A stretch of DNA of 12,978 nt from Gammaproteobacteria bacterium (GCA_029859085.1 JAOUDU010000020.1:1-12978), one strand, 5' to 3'; positions 1 through 6,267 are shown, counted from the stretch's first letter. Numbers and translations are program-made. The notes: generated by a model from the letters alone, not told the origin.

Positions 1-1
1 A

Positions 2-232
2 ACCTCGATGGCGGCGCCCCACGTCTCGGGGGTGCTGGCCCTGATGAAGGCAGTAAACCCCGGCCTGAGTCCCGCCGATATCGACGCTCTGTTGATCCGC
101 GGCGAACTCAGCGACGATCTTGGCGTCCCGGGCAGGGATAACGAATATGGCTATGGTCTTATCAATGCACAGCGTGCCGTGTTGGCGGCGCTGGAGGCCG
201 GTGGCGCCACCCGGCGGAAAATCCGCTGCTGA
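2..232 (+). CDS. Subtilisin-like serine protease (S8), 3' part of the catalytic domain; 5' end outside window
   Basis: The window opens inside the catalytic serine motif of a peptidase S8/subtilase domain: frame 2 begins TSMAAPHVSG, in which the Ser at bases 5-7 is the catalytic nucleophile. The rest is the usual end of the fold: a helix with LSPADIDALL and then EYGYGLINAQRAVLAAL, the G-x-G-x-(V/I)-N-A signature that closes many subtilase domains. S8 proteases of this kind are secreted endopeptidases; the signal peptide and the Asp/His part of the triad lie upstream of the window. Frame 2 stops at 230-232, but the next frame carries on with what looks like the C-terminal extension of the same protein, so this stop is probably the result of a one-base frameshift and not the real end. 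The family call is firm; whether the gene is intact is not. Confidence 0.85.
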   Translation, partial: TSMAAPHVSGVLALMKAVNPGLSPADIDALLIRGELSDDLGVPGRDNEYGYGLINAQRAVLAALEAGGATRRKIRC

Positions 233-876
233 GCGCATCCGCCAGCACGCTCAACTTTTCAAGCCAGGTTGCAAGGCTGGAACTGGAATTGCGCAACGGC
301 GGCAAGGGCGCACTTGAACTGCTGGGGGTTACCGCCTCCGAGCCCTGGCTGGCCGTCAGTCAATCGGACATAACCGATGACGGCCTCGGGGTTTACCAGG
401 TGGTGGTTGACCGGGATGGGCTCGCCGCCGGGGTGTACTCGGCAGATATCACCGCCCGGTCATCGGTCAATACTCTGGTCGTGAGAGTGATCATGTCAGT
501 GGGTGGCGGGGAGACCGCCGATGTGGGAGTTGTCTATATATTGCTGTATGAGCAGGAATCCGAAGCCCCTGTCGCACAGGTCGGCGCTCTTGCGAGCGGG
601 GGTGTCTACCGCTACGCGTTCAGCGATCTGCCACCCGGGCAATACCAGGTATTTGCCGGCAGCGATGCTGACAACGATCTGCTTATCTGCGATGCCGGGG
701 AGGCTTGTGGCTCCTGGCTGACAGTGGACCAACCAATAAGCATCGACCTGAAATCGGACCGGGATAACGTCGATTTCCCGGTCGACTACCAGATAGCCAT
801 ACCCACAATCACAGCGGACAGCCCATCCACCCGGCGCGGTACAAGCCCGGTTGGGGTTAAAGCGCGGAACAAATAA
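214..876 (+). pseudogene. Frameshifted C-terminal extension of the S8 protease (BACON-like and DPPG-type beta domains)
   Basis: Frame 1 is open from 142 to the TAA at 874-876, and from about base 214 it reads like a continuation of the protease: PAENPLLSASASTLNFSS, then a beta-rich domain with LELRNGGKGALELLGV and SEPWLAVS. This resembles the BACON/Ig-like repeats often found after subtilase domains. A second beta domain follows, with YRYAFSDLPPGQYQVFAGSD and a Cys pair (CDAGEAC), of the kind seen in secreted gammaproteobacterial S8 enzymes. No ribosome-binding site precedes the only early start-like codon (TTG at 289), which falls inside the first domain, so I do not think this is a separate gene. 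Frame 2 to frame 1 needs one base added (or two removed) between roughly 190 and 232; the CGGAAAATCC stretch at 215-224 is one candidate. A sequencing error or a genuine inactivating mutation would look the same here. Confidence 0.6.
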
Positions 877-902
877 GCCAGGGGGATTTCCGGAGTGACA
901 GC

Positions 903-927
903 GGCGCCCCCGGTCATGCGGGACGCC
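903..927. terminator. Weak inverted repeat between convergent genes
   Basis: Bases 903-910 and 920-927 can pair as a 4+3 bp GC-rich stem with one C/A mismatch (GGCG with CGCC, then CCC with GGG). It lies in the 90-bp gap between the ends of the convergent protease and histone-like genes, where a shared terminator would be expected. There is no T-tract on either strand, so a classical intrinsic terminator is not shown. Confidence 0.2.
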
Positions 928-966
928 CGAGCACCCTCCTTTCAGCCGCCCTGGCTTGGCCGGCGC

Positions 967-1233
967 TTATTTTTTCTTTTTGGCTGCCGCTTTTTTCTTG
1001 GCCGGTGCCTTTTTCTTGGCTACGGCCTTCTTTTTGGCAGGCGCTTTTTTAGCCGCTACCTTCTTCTTTGCCGGTGCCTTTTTCTTGGCTACAGCCTTCT
1101 TCTTGGCCGGTGCCTTCTTCTTGGCTACAGCCTTTTTCTTGGCCGGAGCTTTCTTGGCTACCGCCTTTTTCTTGGCCGGAGCTTTCTTGGCTACGGCTTT
1201 CTTCTTCGGTGCAGCTTTCTTTTTCGCTACCAT
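967..1233 (-). repeat. Tandem 33-36 bp repeats encoding the KKKAVAKKAPA basic tail; possible internal start
   Basis: The tail of the H1-like gene is a run of near-identical 33-36 bp units, each encoding 11-12 residues of the form APAKKKAVAKK(K), about seven copies with small length and sequence variation (one unit reads KKKVAAKK). The first codon of the region is ATG at 1233-1231, preceded by AAAAGGGGA ending at 1241 with a 7-nt spacer. That is a better Shine-Dalgarno arrangement than the one before the main start, so an 88-aa free tail could be translated. Such arrays change copy number by slippage or recombination. Confidence 0.8.
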
Positions 1234-1566
1234 GGTTGTATCCCCTTTTACAGTGACATATTTTTCAGCAGCTTCGAAGGCTGCCTTGCTGAAATCAGCA
1301 ATCGCCTGCGTCAACTCCTGAACCTGCTTTTTTAACACTTCCACTTTTTGCTTATTGTCGGATTGGGTCCCGGCTTTCAGCGCAGCCCCTGCCTTTGTCA
1401 GGCGGGCATTGGCAGAACCGATTTTCTTACGAGTCACATTCAATTCGCGTTTCGCTCTTGCCTGCAACCTTTCAGATTCAGCGACCAATGTCTTCCGGAA
1501 AGACTCGACCTTTTTATGGGTCTTGTGAGCAATCCGGTTCGCATCAGCCAGTTCCTTTTCCAACAC
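967..1566 (-). CDS. Histone H1-like / AlgP-like Lys-Ala-Pro-rich DNA-binding protein
   Basis: Predicted 199-aa protein with two parts. Residues 1-111 are mostly helical and heptad-like, rich in Lys, Glu, Ala and Gln (KKVESFRKTLVAESERLQAR; VEVLKKQVQELTQAIADF), suggesting a coiled coil. Residues 112-199 are made almost only of Lys, Ala, Pro and Val, as about seven 11-12 residue repeats of the type APAKKKAVAKK(K). This layout matches AlgP (AlgR3) of pseudomonads and other bacterial histone H1-like proteins, which bind DNA non-specifically and condense or regulate the nucleoid. A direct role in exopolysaccharide control cannot be read from sequence. The open frame extends upstream to 1716, but that part is AT-rich and overlaps the likely promoter. 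I chose GTG at 1566, preceded by GGAG (1580-1577, spacing 10); GTG at 1578 is possible but its SD is too close. Ends with AAAKKKK-stop. Confidence 0.85.
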   Translation of the reverse strand: MLEKELADANRIAHKTHKKVESFRKTLVAESERLQARAKRELNVTRKKIGSANARLTKAGAALKAGTQSDNKQKVEVLKKQVQELTQAIADFSKAAFEAAEKYVTVKGDTTMVAKKKAAPKKKAVAKKAPAKKKAVAKKAPAKKKAVAKKKAPAKKKAVAKKKAPAKKKVAAKKAPAKKKAVAKKKAPAKKKAAAKKKK

Positions 1567-1605
1567 TTTTATTATCACTCCATTGGTGATAGGTACCGCA
1601 CGGCT

Positions 1606-1633
1606 AGTGTATGCCCAAATAAAAAAAATGTAA
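1606..1633 (-). promoter_or_regulatory. Candidate sigma-70 promoter of the histone H1-like gene
   Basis: On the minus strand, TTACAT (1633-1628) and TACACT (1611-1606) are separated by 16 bp and resemble -35 and -10 boxes. An oligo-T/A stretch lies between them, and AT-rich DNA with the inverted repeat TGGAAA-A-TTTCCA (1655-1667) lies upstream. A transcript would start near 1600, about 35 bases before the GTG at 1566, which argues against the longer frame opening at 1716 being translated. Assigned by eye only. Confidence 0.4.
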
Positions 1634-1855
1634 CGGTTATTTTTTGATCGTGATTGGAAAATTTCCACAAACGAACGCACGCTTTTACAGGCGATAACGA
1701 TGTGTATGCGCAGCATGTAGCTTCAGAAATTTTTACATGACAACTCCCCAGACAATGTCGCCACTCACCTGTCGACGCGCAGACATCGGCGATACATTTT
1801 TGTAACTCTCAAAAAGTACTGTAATTACAGCATATTTCGCGAAGGGGAGAATCAG

Positions 1856-2008
1856 GTGAGGCACGCTGGTTTCAGCATGACGCCGATCTCACTGGCAATC
1901 CCTGCAATTAAAAAATGGGGATTACGCAATGTTCCTGTTCGCAGCCATAACGGCACCAGACACTTTCGGGACAAACTCGCGCACTTGGTATTTTTTCACA
2001 GCTCTTGA
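1856..2008 (+). CDS. Possible small basic protein, 50 aa, unknown
   Basis: A GTG-started ORF of 50 codons preceded by AAGGGGAG with 6-nt spacing to the start. About 50 bp upstream are TTGTAA (1799-1804) and TAATTA (1821-1826), 16 bp apart, which could serve as a promoter and overlap the palindrome at 1819-1830. The product would be basic and His-rich (MRHAGFSMTPISLAIPAIKK at the start) with no domain I recognise. Codon use is unlike the neighbouring genes (ATT, TTT, AAA rather than GC-rich codons). It may be a chance frame; the ribosome-binding site is the main argument for it. Confidence 0.2.
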   Translation: MRHAGFSMTPISLAIPAIKKWGLRNVPVRSHNGTRHFRDKLAHLVFFHSS

Positions 2009-2109
2009 AACAGTGGTCTGTTCAGGTGGTAAATTCGCAATGCCCGCAATAAAGCGTTCACACATTCGCCCTCATCGTCGCTGCAGGCACAGCCGATAAA
2101 ACAGCGCAT
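1996..2109 (-). CDS. Possible small Cys-containing ORF, 37 aa, unknown
   Basis: An ATG-started minus-strand ORF beginning MRCFIGCACSDDEGEC, with four cysteines in its first 16 residues, followed by an amphipathic LLRALRIYHLNRPLFQEL. The Cys spacing (C-x3-C-x-C-x6-C) could bind a metal, but I do not recognise a family. There is no clear Shine-Dalgarno upstream of the ATG at 2109, and its 3' end overlaps the opposite small ORF by 13 bp. Listed only because the region otherwise has no gene. Confidence 0.12.
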   Translation of the reverse strand: MRCFIGCACSDDEGECVNALLRALRIYHLNRPLFQEL

Positions 2110-2210
2110 GGTGCGCCCGATAATTCCGGGCCGGGCCTCGTGCCCGTCGCGCTAACTGCCAACTGCGGCCCGGTAGATCGAGTGGCAAACCTGCTCCGCT
2201 TTATGGACAC

Positions 2211-2235
2211 AAAAAAGCCACCCGCAGGTGGCTTT
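2211..2235 (-). terminator. Intrinsic terminator of the cytochrome operon
   Basis: Read on the minus strand, arms AAAGCCACC and GGTGGCTTT form a 9-bp stem around the loop TGCG, followed by a run of T. It begins about 30 bases after the stop of the beta-helix/cytochrome gene. Stem, loop and T-tract all fit a Rho-independent terminator. Confidence 0.9.
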
Positions 2236-2266
2236 GGTAAATCAGGTAGTAGGTCCCCGGATTTTT

Positions 2267-3781
2267 TTACTGTGTAACGTTTAACATGAACTTTGCCGCC
2301 GCCAATCGTGTTTCATCATCGAGATGAGATTGTGGGGGCATATCCGGGTAGTCCGGACGCTTCTTCACCGGGTGCGCGGCGTACTCGGCAATGCCTTCCG
2401 GGTTATCCATGTACAGCGCCTGGATAACCTGGGTAGGCGGGCCGATCATGCGGGAGCTGTAGGCGTGACAGCCGGCGCAAATGCCGTAGTAGGCCAGCCG
2501 GCCCTTATCCACGTCCTCCATCGACCGGGCAGGCACAGGCTCCGGCAACGTATAGCTGGCAACATTGGCCGTGGTGGCGAAGTCGCACTCGGTGTACTTG
2601 CCAAGCCCTATGGTGCGGAAGCGCTCCGGATTGAGGATACAGCCATCATCCATACCCACCGTGTCGACAATATCGGGACCGGTGGTCGCCAGCATGGCCG
2701 CCAAAAACGCGCGCACTTTGGGCGCGGGATCATTGCCATTGTTCTGCATGATATTGTTCAGGATCCTGGGGCGATTGGGATTTGGTTCAGAATCCGGGTC
2801 ATTGGCGGCGTTGCCGGCAAGAGAGAAATCGGTGAACGTAATACCCACCGAGTTATTGCCGTTGATGATATTGCCTTCAATCACCACATCGTCGCAGGCC
2901 ATCACCAGCACGCCGGTGCCGGCGGGTATATTGGAGACCAGGGAACCTGGAATGGCAAAGTTCTCGTGATTGTTGTCCACAATGAAATTATTGCGGATAA
3001 GCACATCGCCACAGGTCTTGATCGGGAGGCCGGGAGTAATAAATGCGAGAATTCCGCCGGTGTTGTTGTAGACGAAGTTACTCTCAACCAGGGCGTGGCG
3101 GCTGTTTTCGATCTCTATGCCGGCAACGCTATCAAAAACCTGGTTGAATACGACGTCTATATTGTCTGACATGCCGATATAAATACCGGCATCTTCTATA
3201 CCCGACACGATGTTGTGGGACACGATGCCATTCTTCCCCAGCTGTGGGAAGATGCCATAAACGCCCGTATCAACGATAAAATTATTCCGGATGATGAAGT
3301 TGTTACCCGCCTGGCCCATCACCCCGTTACCCTTGTAGTGGGTGATATAGAGATTCTCCACGGTAACACCGTTGCCGGAGTACAAAACAGCATCGTTACG
3401 CAGGCCCTCGCCTTCGAGCACAGGATATTTACCCTGTTCGATAACACCTGAAAGGGTTATGTTGTCCTTGTCTATATAGACAGTTTCCTTGTAGACGCCG
3501 GGCATTACCTTGATCACGGCACCGGGGCTCGCCGCGGCTACCGCGTCCTGGATGGACTCACCTTCCTTGACGACAATCAGTTCACCGCTGGTGGGGGTCA
3601 CGAGACTGCGCACAGTGGCGGCAGGCGCGCCCGCCACTTCCTCGGCGCCGCTGGAAGTGAATGCGGCCTTTGGCTCGCTATCCACCTTGATCACAGTGGC
3701 GGGCTGCTGCCCGGACTTGCCGAGGTAAAAACCGCCGGCAAGCAAAACTACAGCGCCTGCTATTATTGCTATTTTATTCAT
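2267..3781 (-). CDS. Membrane-anchored parallel beta-helix protein fused to a C-terminal monoheme cytochrome c domain
   Basis: 504-aa protein. An N-terminal hydrophobic helix (IAIIAGAVVLLAGGFYLG) has no clear signal-peptidase site and probably anchors the protein to the inner membrane facing the periplasm. Residues about 65-350 are a right-handed parallel beta-helix of the NosD/PbH1 kind: repeated turns of about 23 residues with N-N-x-(I/V) ladders such as NNFIIRNNFIVDTGVYGI and HALVESNFVYNNTGGI. Cysteines at about 257, 296, 381 and 399 may pair. Residues about 425-504 are a class I cytochrome c domain with heme motif CAGCH (435-439) and probable axial Met in DMPPQ (481). I chose ATG 3781, preceded by GGAG with 9-nt spacing, over ATG 3796, which lacks a ribosome site. 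It overlaps the end of the peroxidase-like gene by 8 bp, so the two are translationally coupled. A beta-helix family with cytochrome partners (TIGR03805/TIGR03806) is known to me but its function is unassigned; substrate unknown here. Confidence 0.85.
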   Translation of the reverse strand: MNKIAIIAGAVVLLAGGFYLGKSGQQPATVIKVDSEPKAAFTSSGAEEVAGAPAATVRSLVTPTSGELIVVKEGESIQDAVAAASPGAVIKVMPGVYKETVYIDKDNITLSGVIEQGKYPVLEGEGLRNDAVLYSGNGVTVENLYITHYKGNGVMGQAGNNFIIRNNFIVDTGVYGIFPQLGKNGIVSHNIVSGIEDAGIYIGMSDNIDVVFNQVFDSVAGIEIENSRHALVESNFVYNNTGGILAFITPGLPIKTCGDVLIRNNFIVDNNHENFAIPGSLVSNIPAGTGVLVMACDDVVIEGNIINGNNSVGITFTDFSLAGNAANDPDSEPNPNRPRILNNIMQNNGNDPAPKVRAFLAAMLATTGPDIVDTVGMDDGCILNPERFRTIGLGKYTECDFATTANVASYTLPEPVPARSMEDVDKGRLAYYGICAGCHAYSSRMIGPPTQVIQALYMDNPEGIAEYAAHPVKKRPDYPDMPPQSHLDDETRLAAAKFMLNVTQ

Positions 3782-4991
3782 CGTTCGATGCTCCATCCTG
3801 GTGGGTCTCGCCCGTGCGGGCGATGATATTGTGAACCGGCTGCCTGCCCGAGGGCAACCAGCGCGGCTGGACTGGCTTGAAGCTCTCGTCTGTCAGTGTC
3901 TTGAGAAAATCCACGAGTCGGTCGAGCTCCTCGTCGCTCAGCTTCGGCTCCCAGATATGCCAGTGAATCTTCAGATCCTCGCCTGGGGGTACCGCATGAC
4001 CACGCCCGCCGGTATAGAAGGCCACTGCCTCGCGCAGGGTGGCGAATCTTCCGGAATGCATATATGGCGCGGTCAGGGCGACGTTGCGCAGGGATGGCAC
4101 CTTGAAGCCACCCCGCAGGGTCGGCTCGCCCAGGGTCTCAGAGGCGCCAGGGTCGAACGCCATTCCCTCCGGGTCGGGGGTGCCGATCACCGCGATCTGC
4201 TGATTCGTGAACAGCGGCGGAGTGTGGCATTCGGCGCAGCGTGCAACGAAAGAGCGGAACACATTCATTCCCTCCTTCTCAGGCCCGGTCAGTGCGTCGG
4301 CATAGCCATGTGCATATTGGTCATATCGGCTGTTCAGGGAAATCAGGGACGCCTGGAAGGCCGCAATAGCTGTGTATACCTGGTCCAGGCGTATCACCGC
4401 ATCCGCCGCCCGGAAATCCTGGGGCCAGGCCTGCCGGAAGAGCTCCCGATACAACGGTATGCCATTGAGGGTTCGCAACAACTGCTCCGGGCTGGTGGCC
4501 ATCTCATTTTCATCATAGAGGGGACCCTGCATCTGCTGTTCCAGGCTGCTGGCCCGAGCATCCCAGAAAAAGCGCTGCTGGAACGCCACATTCCACAGAC
4601 TGGGGGCGGACCGCCGCATCGGCTGGCCACTGACACCGACGCTGCGGCCACGGCCGTCGGAAAAGCCGAGGTCGGGGTTATGGCAGCTGGCACAGGAGAC
4701 CGCGCCATCACCGGACAGCACGGGATCGAAGAACAGGTAGCGGCCGAGATCGATCTGTTGCGGCGAAAAACCGTCGCGGTAGGCCGGCAGCCCTGTCTTG
4801 AGTCCGCCAACACCGGAGTTCTCCAGCGAATCGTACATCTGGTACAGGCTGCGCAACTTGCACTGGCCGGCGCTGAACTCAAAGCCCGGGGGGCAATCCC
4901 CGCTCAACCTGATTTCGGCTGGTGCGGCAAACGCCAGCCAGGGGACGACAGGCAAGAGGGCGAACAGGGTCCGTGCAAGTTTCCGGCGCAT
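3774..4991 (-). CDS. Secreted diheme cytochrome c peroxidase / MauG-like protein
   Basis: 405-aa periplasmic protein with an N-terminal signal peptide ([20 protein letters not shown], probable cut after AFA). A short Cys-bounded segment follows ([12 protein letters not shown]), then the two-domain diheme peroxidase fold: first heme CASCH (100-104), [17 protein letters not shown] and NEM (Glu 163) as in the peroxidatic site, second heme CAECH (252-256), and [16 protein letters not shown] with Met 311 as probable ligand of the electron-transfer heme. Bacterial CcpA enzymes reduce hydrogen peroxide with electrons from small cytochromes. MauG and MbnH relatives oxidise protein residues, but MauG has Tyr where this protein has Met, so it sits nearer the peroxidase pattern. 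The ATG at 4991 follows GGTGA at 5-nt spacing; GTG 5000 would add three residues. It begins 15 bases after the upstream c4-like stop, so the genes form one transcript. Real substrate unknown. Confidence 0.88.
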   Translation of the reverse strand: MRRKLARTLFALLPVVPWLAFAAPAEIRLSGDCPPGFEFSAGQCKLRSLYQMYDSLENSGVGGLKTGLPAYRDGFSPQQIDLGRYLFFDPVLSGDGAVSCASCHNPDLGFSDGRGRSVGVSGQPMRRSAPSLWNVAFQQRFFWDARASSLEQQMQGPLYDENEMATSPEQLLRTLNGIPLYRELFRQAWPQDFRAADAVIRLDQVYTAIAAFQASLISLNSRYDQYAHGYADALTGPEKEGMNVFRSFVARCAECHTPPLFTNQQIAVIGTPDPEGMAFDPGASETLGEPTLRGGFKVPSLRNVALTAPYMHSGRFATLREAVAFYTGGRGHAVPPGEDLKIHWHIWEPKLSDEELDRLVDFLKTLTDESFKPVQPRWLPSGRQPVHNIIARTGETHQDGASNDE

Positions 4992-5006
4992 CAATTTCAC
5001 CGGGAA

Positions 5007-5636
5007 TTACTGCCCGAGGCCGTGGATATAGGAGACCACCGCGGCCACTGCGGCGTCATCCGGCAGGACACCTGCCATCGCACGCATCTGCTTGCCGGTG
5101 CGATCCTGCGGGTGGCTGCCCCGGGAACCGCCGCGAAAGGCCTGCAGCTGCGCCAGCAGATACCAGTCGTCCGCCCCCGCCAGGCGCGGCGAGTTCAGGG
5201 CCGGGTTGCCCTCCGCCGCCGGGCCGTGACAGGCGGCGCAAAACTGCCGGTAATAGCTCGCCCCCAGTTCGGGGTCGGCCTCCACAGTAGCGACCGAGAC
5301 CCCCCCTTTCAGGGTGGCTATATAAGCTGCCGTGTCATACATGGCCTGGTCGTCAGCCAGGGTTGCCGCTATTGCGGCCATTTGCCGGGCGCTTTCACTG
5401 GCGCCGCTGCCGCCACGGGCGCCGGCCTTGAATTTCTGCAGCTGGGCGACGATGTATACAGGGGCCAGATGGGTAAGCCGCGGCGCGTTGAGGCTACGGT
5501 TTCCCTCTGCCTGGGCGCCGTGGCAGGCCGCGCAGGTGGTGTAAATCTCCCCACCCCGCTGCGGATCGTCCTCCGCAAGGGCTCCCATTGCCGCCACTGA
5601 AAGCGCCAGTGGCAGGAGTATCCAATTCAATCGCAT
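5007..5636 (-). CDS. Periplasmic diheme cytochrome c (c4-like)
   Basis: 209-aa protein with a signal peptide (cleavage near GALA-ED, residue 21) and two homologous class I cytochrome c domains. The first has heme motif CAACH (35-39) with probable axial Met in ARQMAAIA (86); the second has CAACH (133-137) with QMRAMAGVL (Met 184 or 187). The spacing, the duplicated LNAPRL / LNSPRL segments and the total length match cytochrome c4, a soluble or loosely membrane-bound electron carrier. First gene of the operon, so likely electron donor or acceptor for the peroxidase-like and beta-helix proteins encoded just downstream. The ATG is preceded by GAGGA with 6-nt spacing. Confidence 0.9.
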   Translation of the reverse strand: MRLNWILLPLALSVAAMGALAEDDPQRGGEIYTTCAACHGAQAEGNRSLNAPRLTHLAPVYIVAQLQKFKAGARGGSGASESARQMAAIAATLADDQAMYDTAAYIATLKGGVSVATVEADPELGASYYRQFCAACHGPAAEGNPALNSPRLAGADDWYLLAQLQAFRGGSRGSHPQDRTGKQMRAMAGVLPDDAAVAAVVSYIHGLGQ

Positions 5637-5865
5637 GACAGTTCCTCGATGTAGGCTGGAATGGCACTCCCATTCGCCGGACCCGGTTCGAAGGGAGTAT
5701 AGTAAGCTCCCAGATTAAACCTAGCTTAAAGCCGCGGTAACAATAATTACCATTCACCCGTGTGCCGGGCGGGAAATTCGCCCCGCATTCAGCTAGAATC
5801 ACCCGGTAACCCCCCAAGAGGGCTACGAAAACGAAGCTTTCAATAAGGTCTAGGGAGTGCGCTTG
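5637..5865. promoter_or_regulatory. Divergent promoter region of the cytochrome operon and the zinc-ribbon gene
   Basis: The 229-bp gap separates two divergent genes and should hold both promoters. Toward the cytochromes (minus strand) there is TATACT at 5701-5696, a good -10 box, without a clear -35. Toward the zinc-ribbon gene there is TAGAAT at 5794-5799, also without an obvious -35. The inverted repeat GGTAA-N6-TTACC (5736-5751) lies between them and could be an operator for either side. Its AT-rich centre contrasts with the surrounding GC-rich DNA. Confidence 0.4.
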
Positions 5866-6267
5866 ATGGAATACAACCCCGAAATACACAGTATCGAATG
5901 TCCCAAATGTGGCCATGGGATGACCGAGATCACCTATGGTGGCGATGTCGTCATCGACCGCTGTACGAATTGCGAGGGCCTCTGGTTCGATACGGGCGAG
6001 GCTGAACTGCTCAAGGGAAAGTGGATGGGGGACGCCCTGGATACCGGCAAAGCCAGGAAAGGCAAGGCGTGGGATAATGTCGAGGATATCGCCTGCCCAC
6101 GCTGCGGCAAGGATATGGTGAAAACCTCCGATCCGGTCCAGGCCCACGTCTGGTATGAAACCTGTCCCCAGCATGGCATGTTCATGGATGCCGGCGAATT
6201 TACCGACTACAAGCACGAAACCCTGGCTGACTGGTTCCGCAGCCTGATAAGGGGTGAACGCGCCTGA
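5866..6267 (+). CDS. Double zinc-ribbon (zf-TFIIB type) small protein
   Basis: 133-aa cytoplasmic protein without signal peptide or membrane segment. It carries two copies of the zf-TFIIB ribbon: C12-P-K-C15 with C33-T-N-C36 followed by EGLWFDTGE, and C77-P-R-C80 with C100-P-Q-H103 followed by GMFMDAGEF. The second copy has His at the fourth ligand position. The W-F-D-x-G-E signature is typical of this family, whose members bind one zinc per ribbon; the function is generally unknown and could involve nucleic acids or partner proteins. The central stretch 50-70 (GKWMGDALDTGKARKGKAW) is basic. I chose ATG 5866, which follows AGGGAG by 8 nt; the upstream GTG at 5857 falls inside that Shine-Dalgarno. 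Divergent from the cytochrome operon and convergent with the DUF481 gene, so probably a single-gene transcript. Confidence 0.85.
   Translation: MEYNPEIHSIECPKCGHGMTEITYGGDVVIDRCTNCEGLWFDTGEAELLKGKWMGDALDTGKARKGKAWDNVEDIACPRCGKDMVKTSDPVQAHVWYETCPQHGMFMDAGEFTDYKHETLADWFRSLIRGERA

Larger units (their letters stand above)
1634..2210. other. Intergenic region with no convincing gene
   Basis: Roughly 580 bp between the promoter of the H1-like gene and the terminator of the cytochrome operon. It is less GC-rich than the flanking genes in its 1640-2010 part. I see no tRNA, rRNA or known riboswitch. It holds a perfect 12-bp palindrome CTGTAATTACAG (1819-1830), a small plus-strand ORF with a good Shine-Dalgarno (1856-2008) and a small Cys-containing minus-strand ORF (1996-2109). 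A GC-rich stretch near 2130-2155 (CCGGGCCGGGCC) could fold but has no T-tract. A small RNA gene is possible and cannot be decided by reading. Confidence 0.5.

Noticed and set aside
967..1233. CRISPR-like array
   Set aside because: The repeats have no spacers and lie in frame inside a coding sequence.
956..1321. Hydrophobic repeat protein (FFLAGAFFLA type) on the plus strand, resembling membrane helices
   Set aside because: It is the reverse reading of the Lys/Ala repeat tail of the H1-like gene; AAG and GCC codons read backward give Phe, Leu, Gly and Ala.
1567..1716. N-terminal extension of the H1-like protein to an ATG at 1716
   Set aside because: The stretch is AT-rich, unlike the gene in composition, contains the likely promoter at 1606-1633, and lacks a ribosome site at the start.
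3801..5600. A 599-codon open frame on the plus strand opposite the cytochrome genes
   Set aside because: It is antisense to two genes with clear heme motifs and signal peptides, has no recognisable domain, and is the expected shadow of high-GC codon use.
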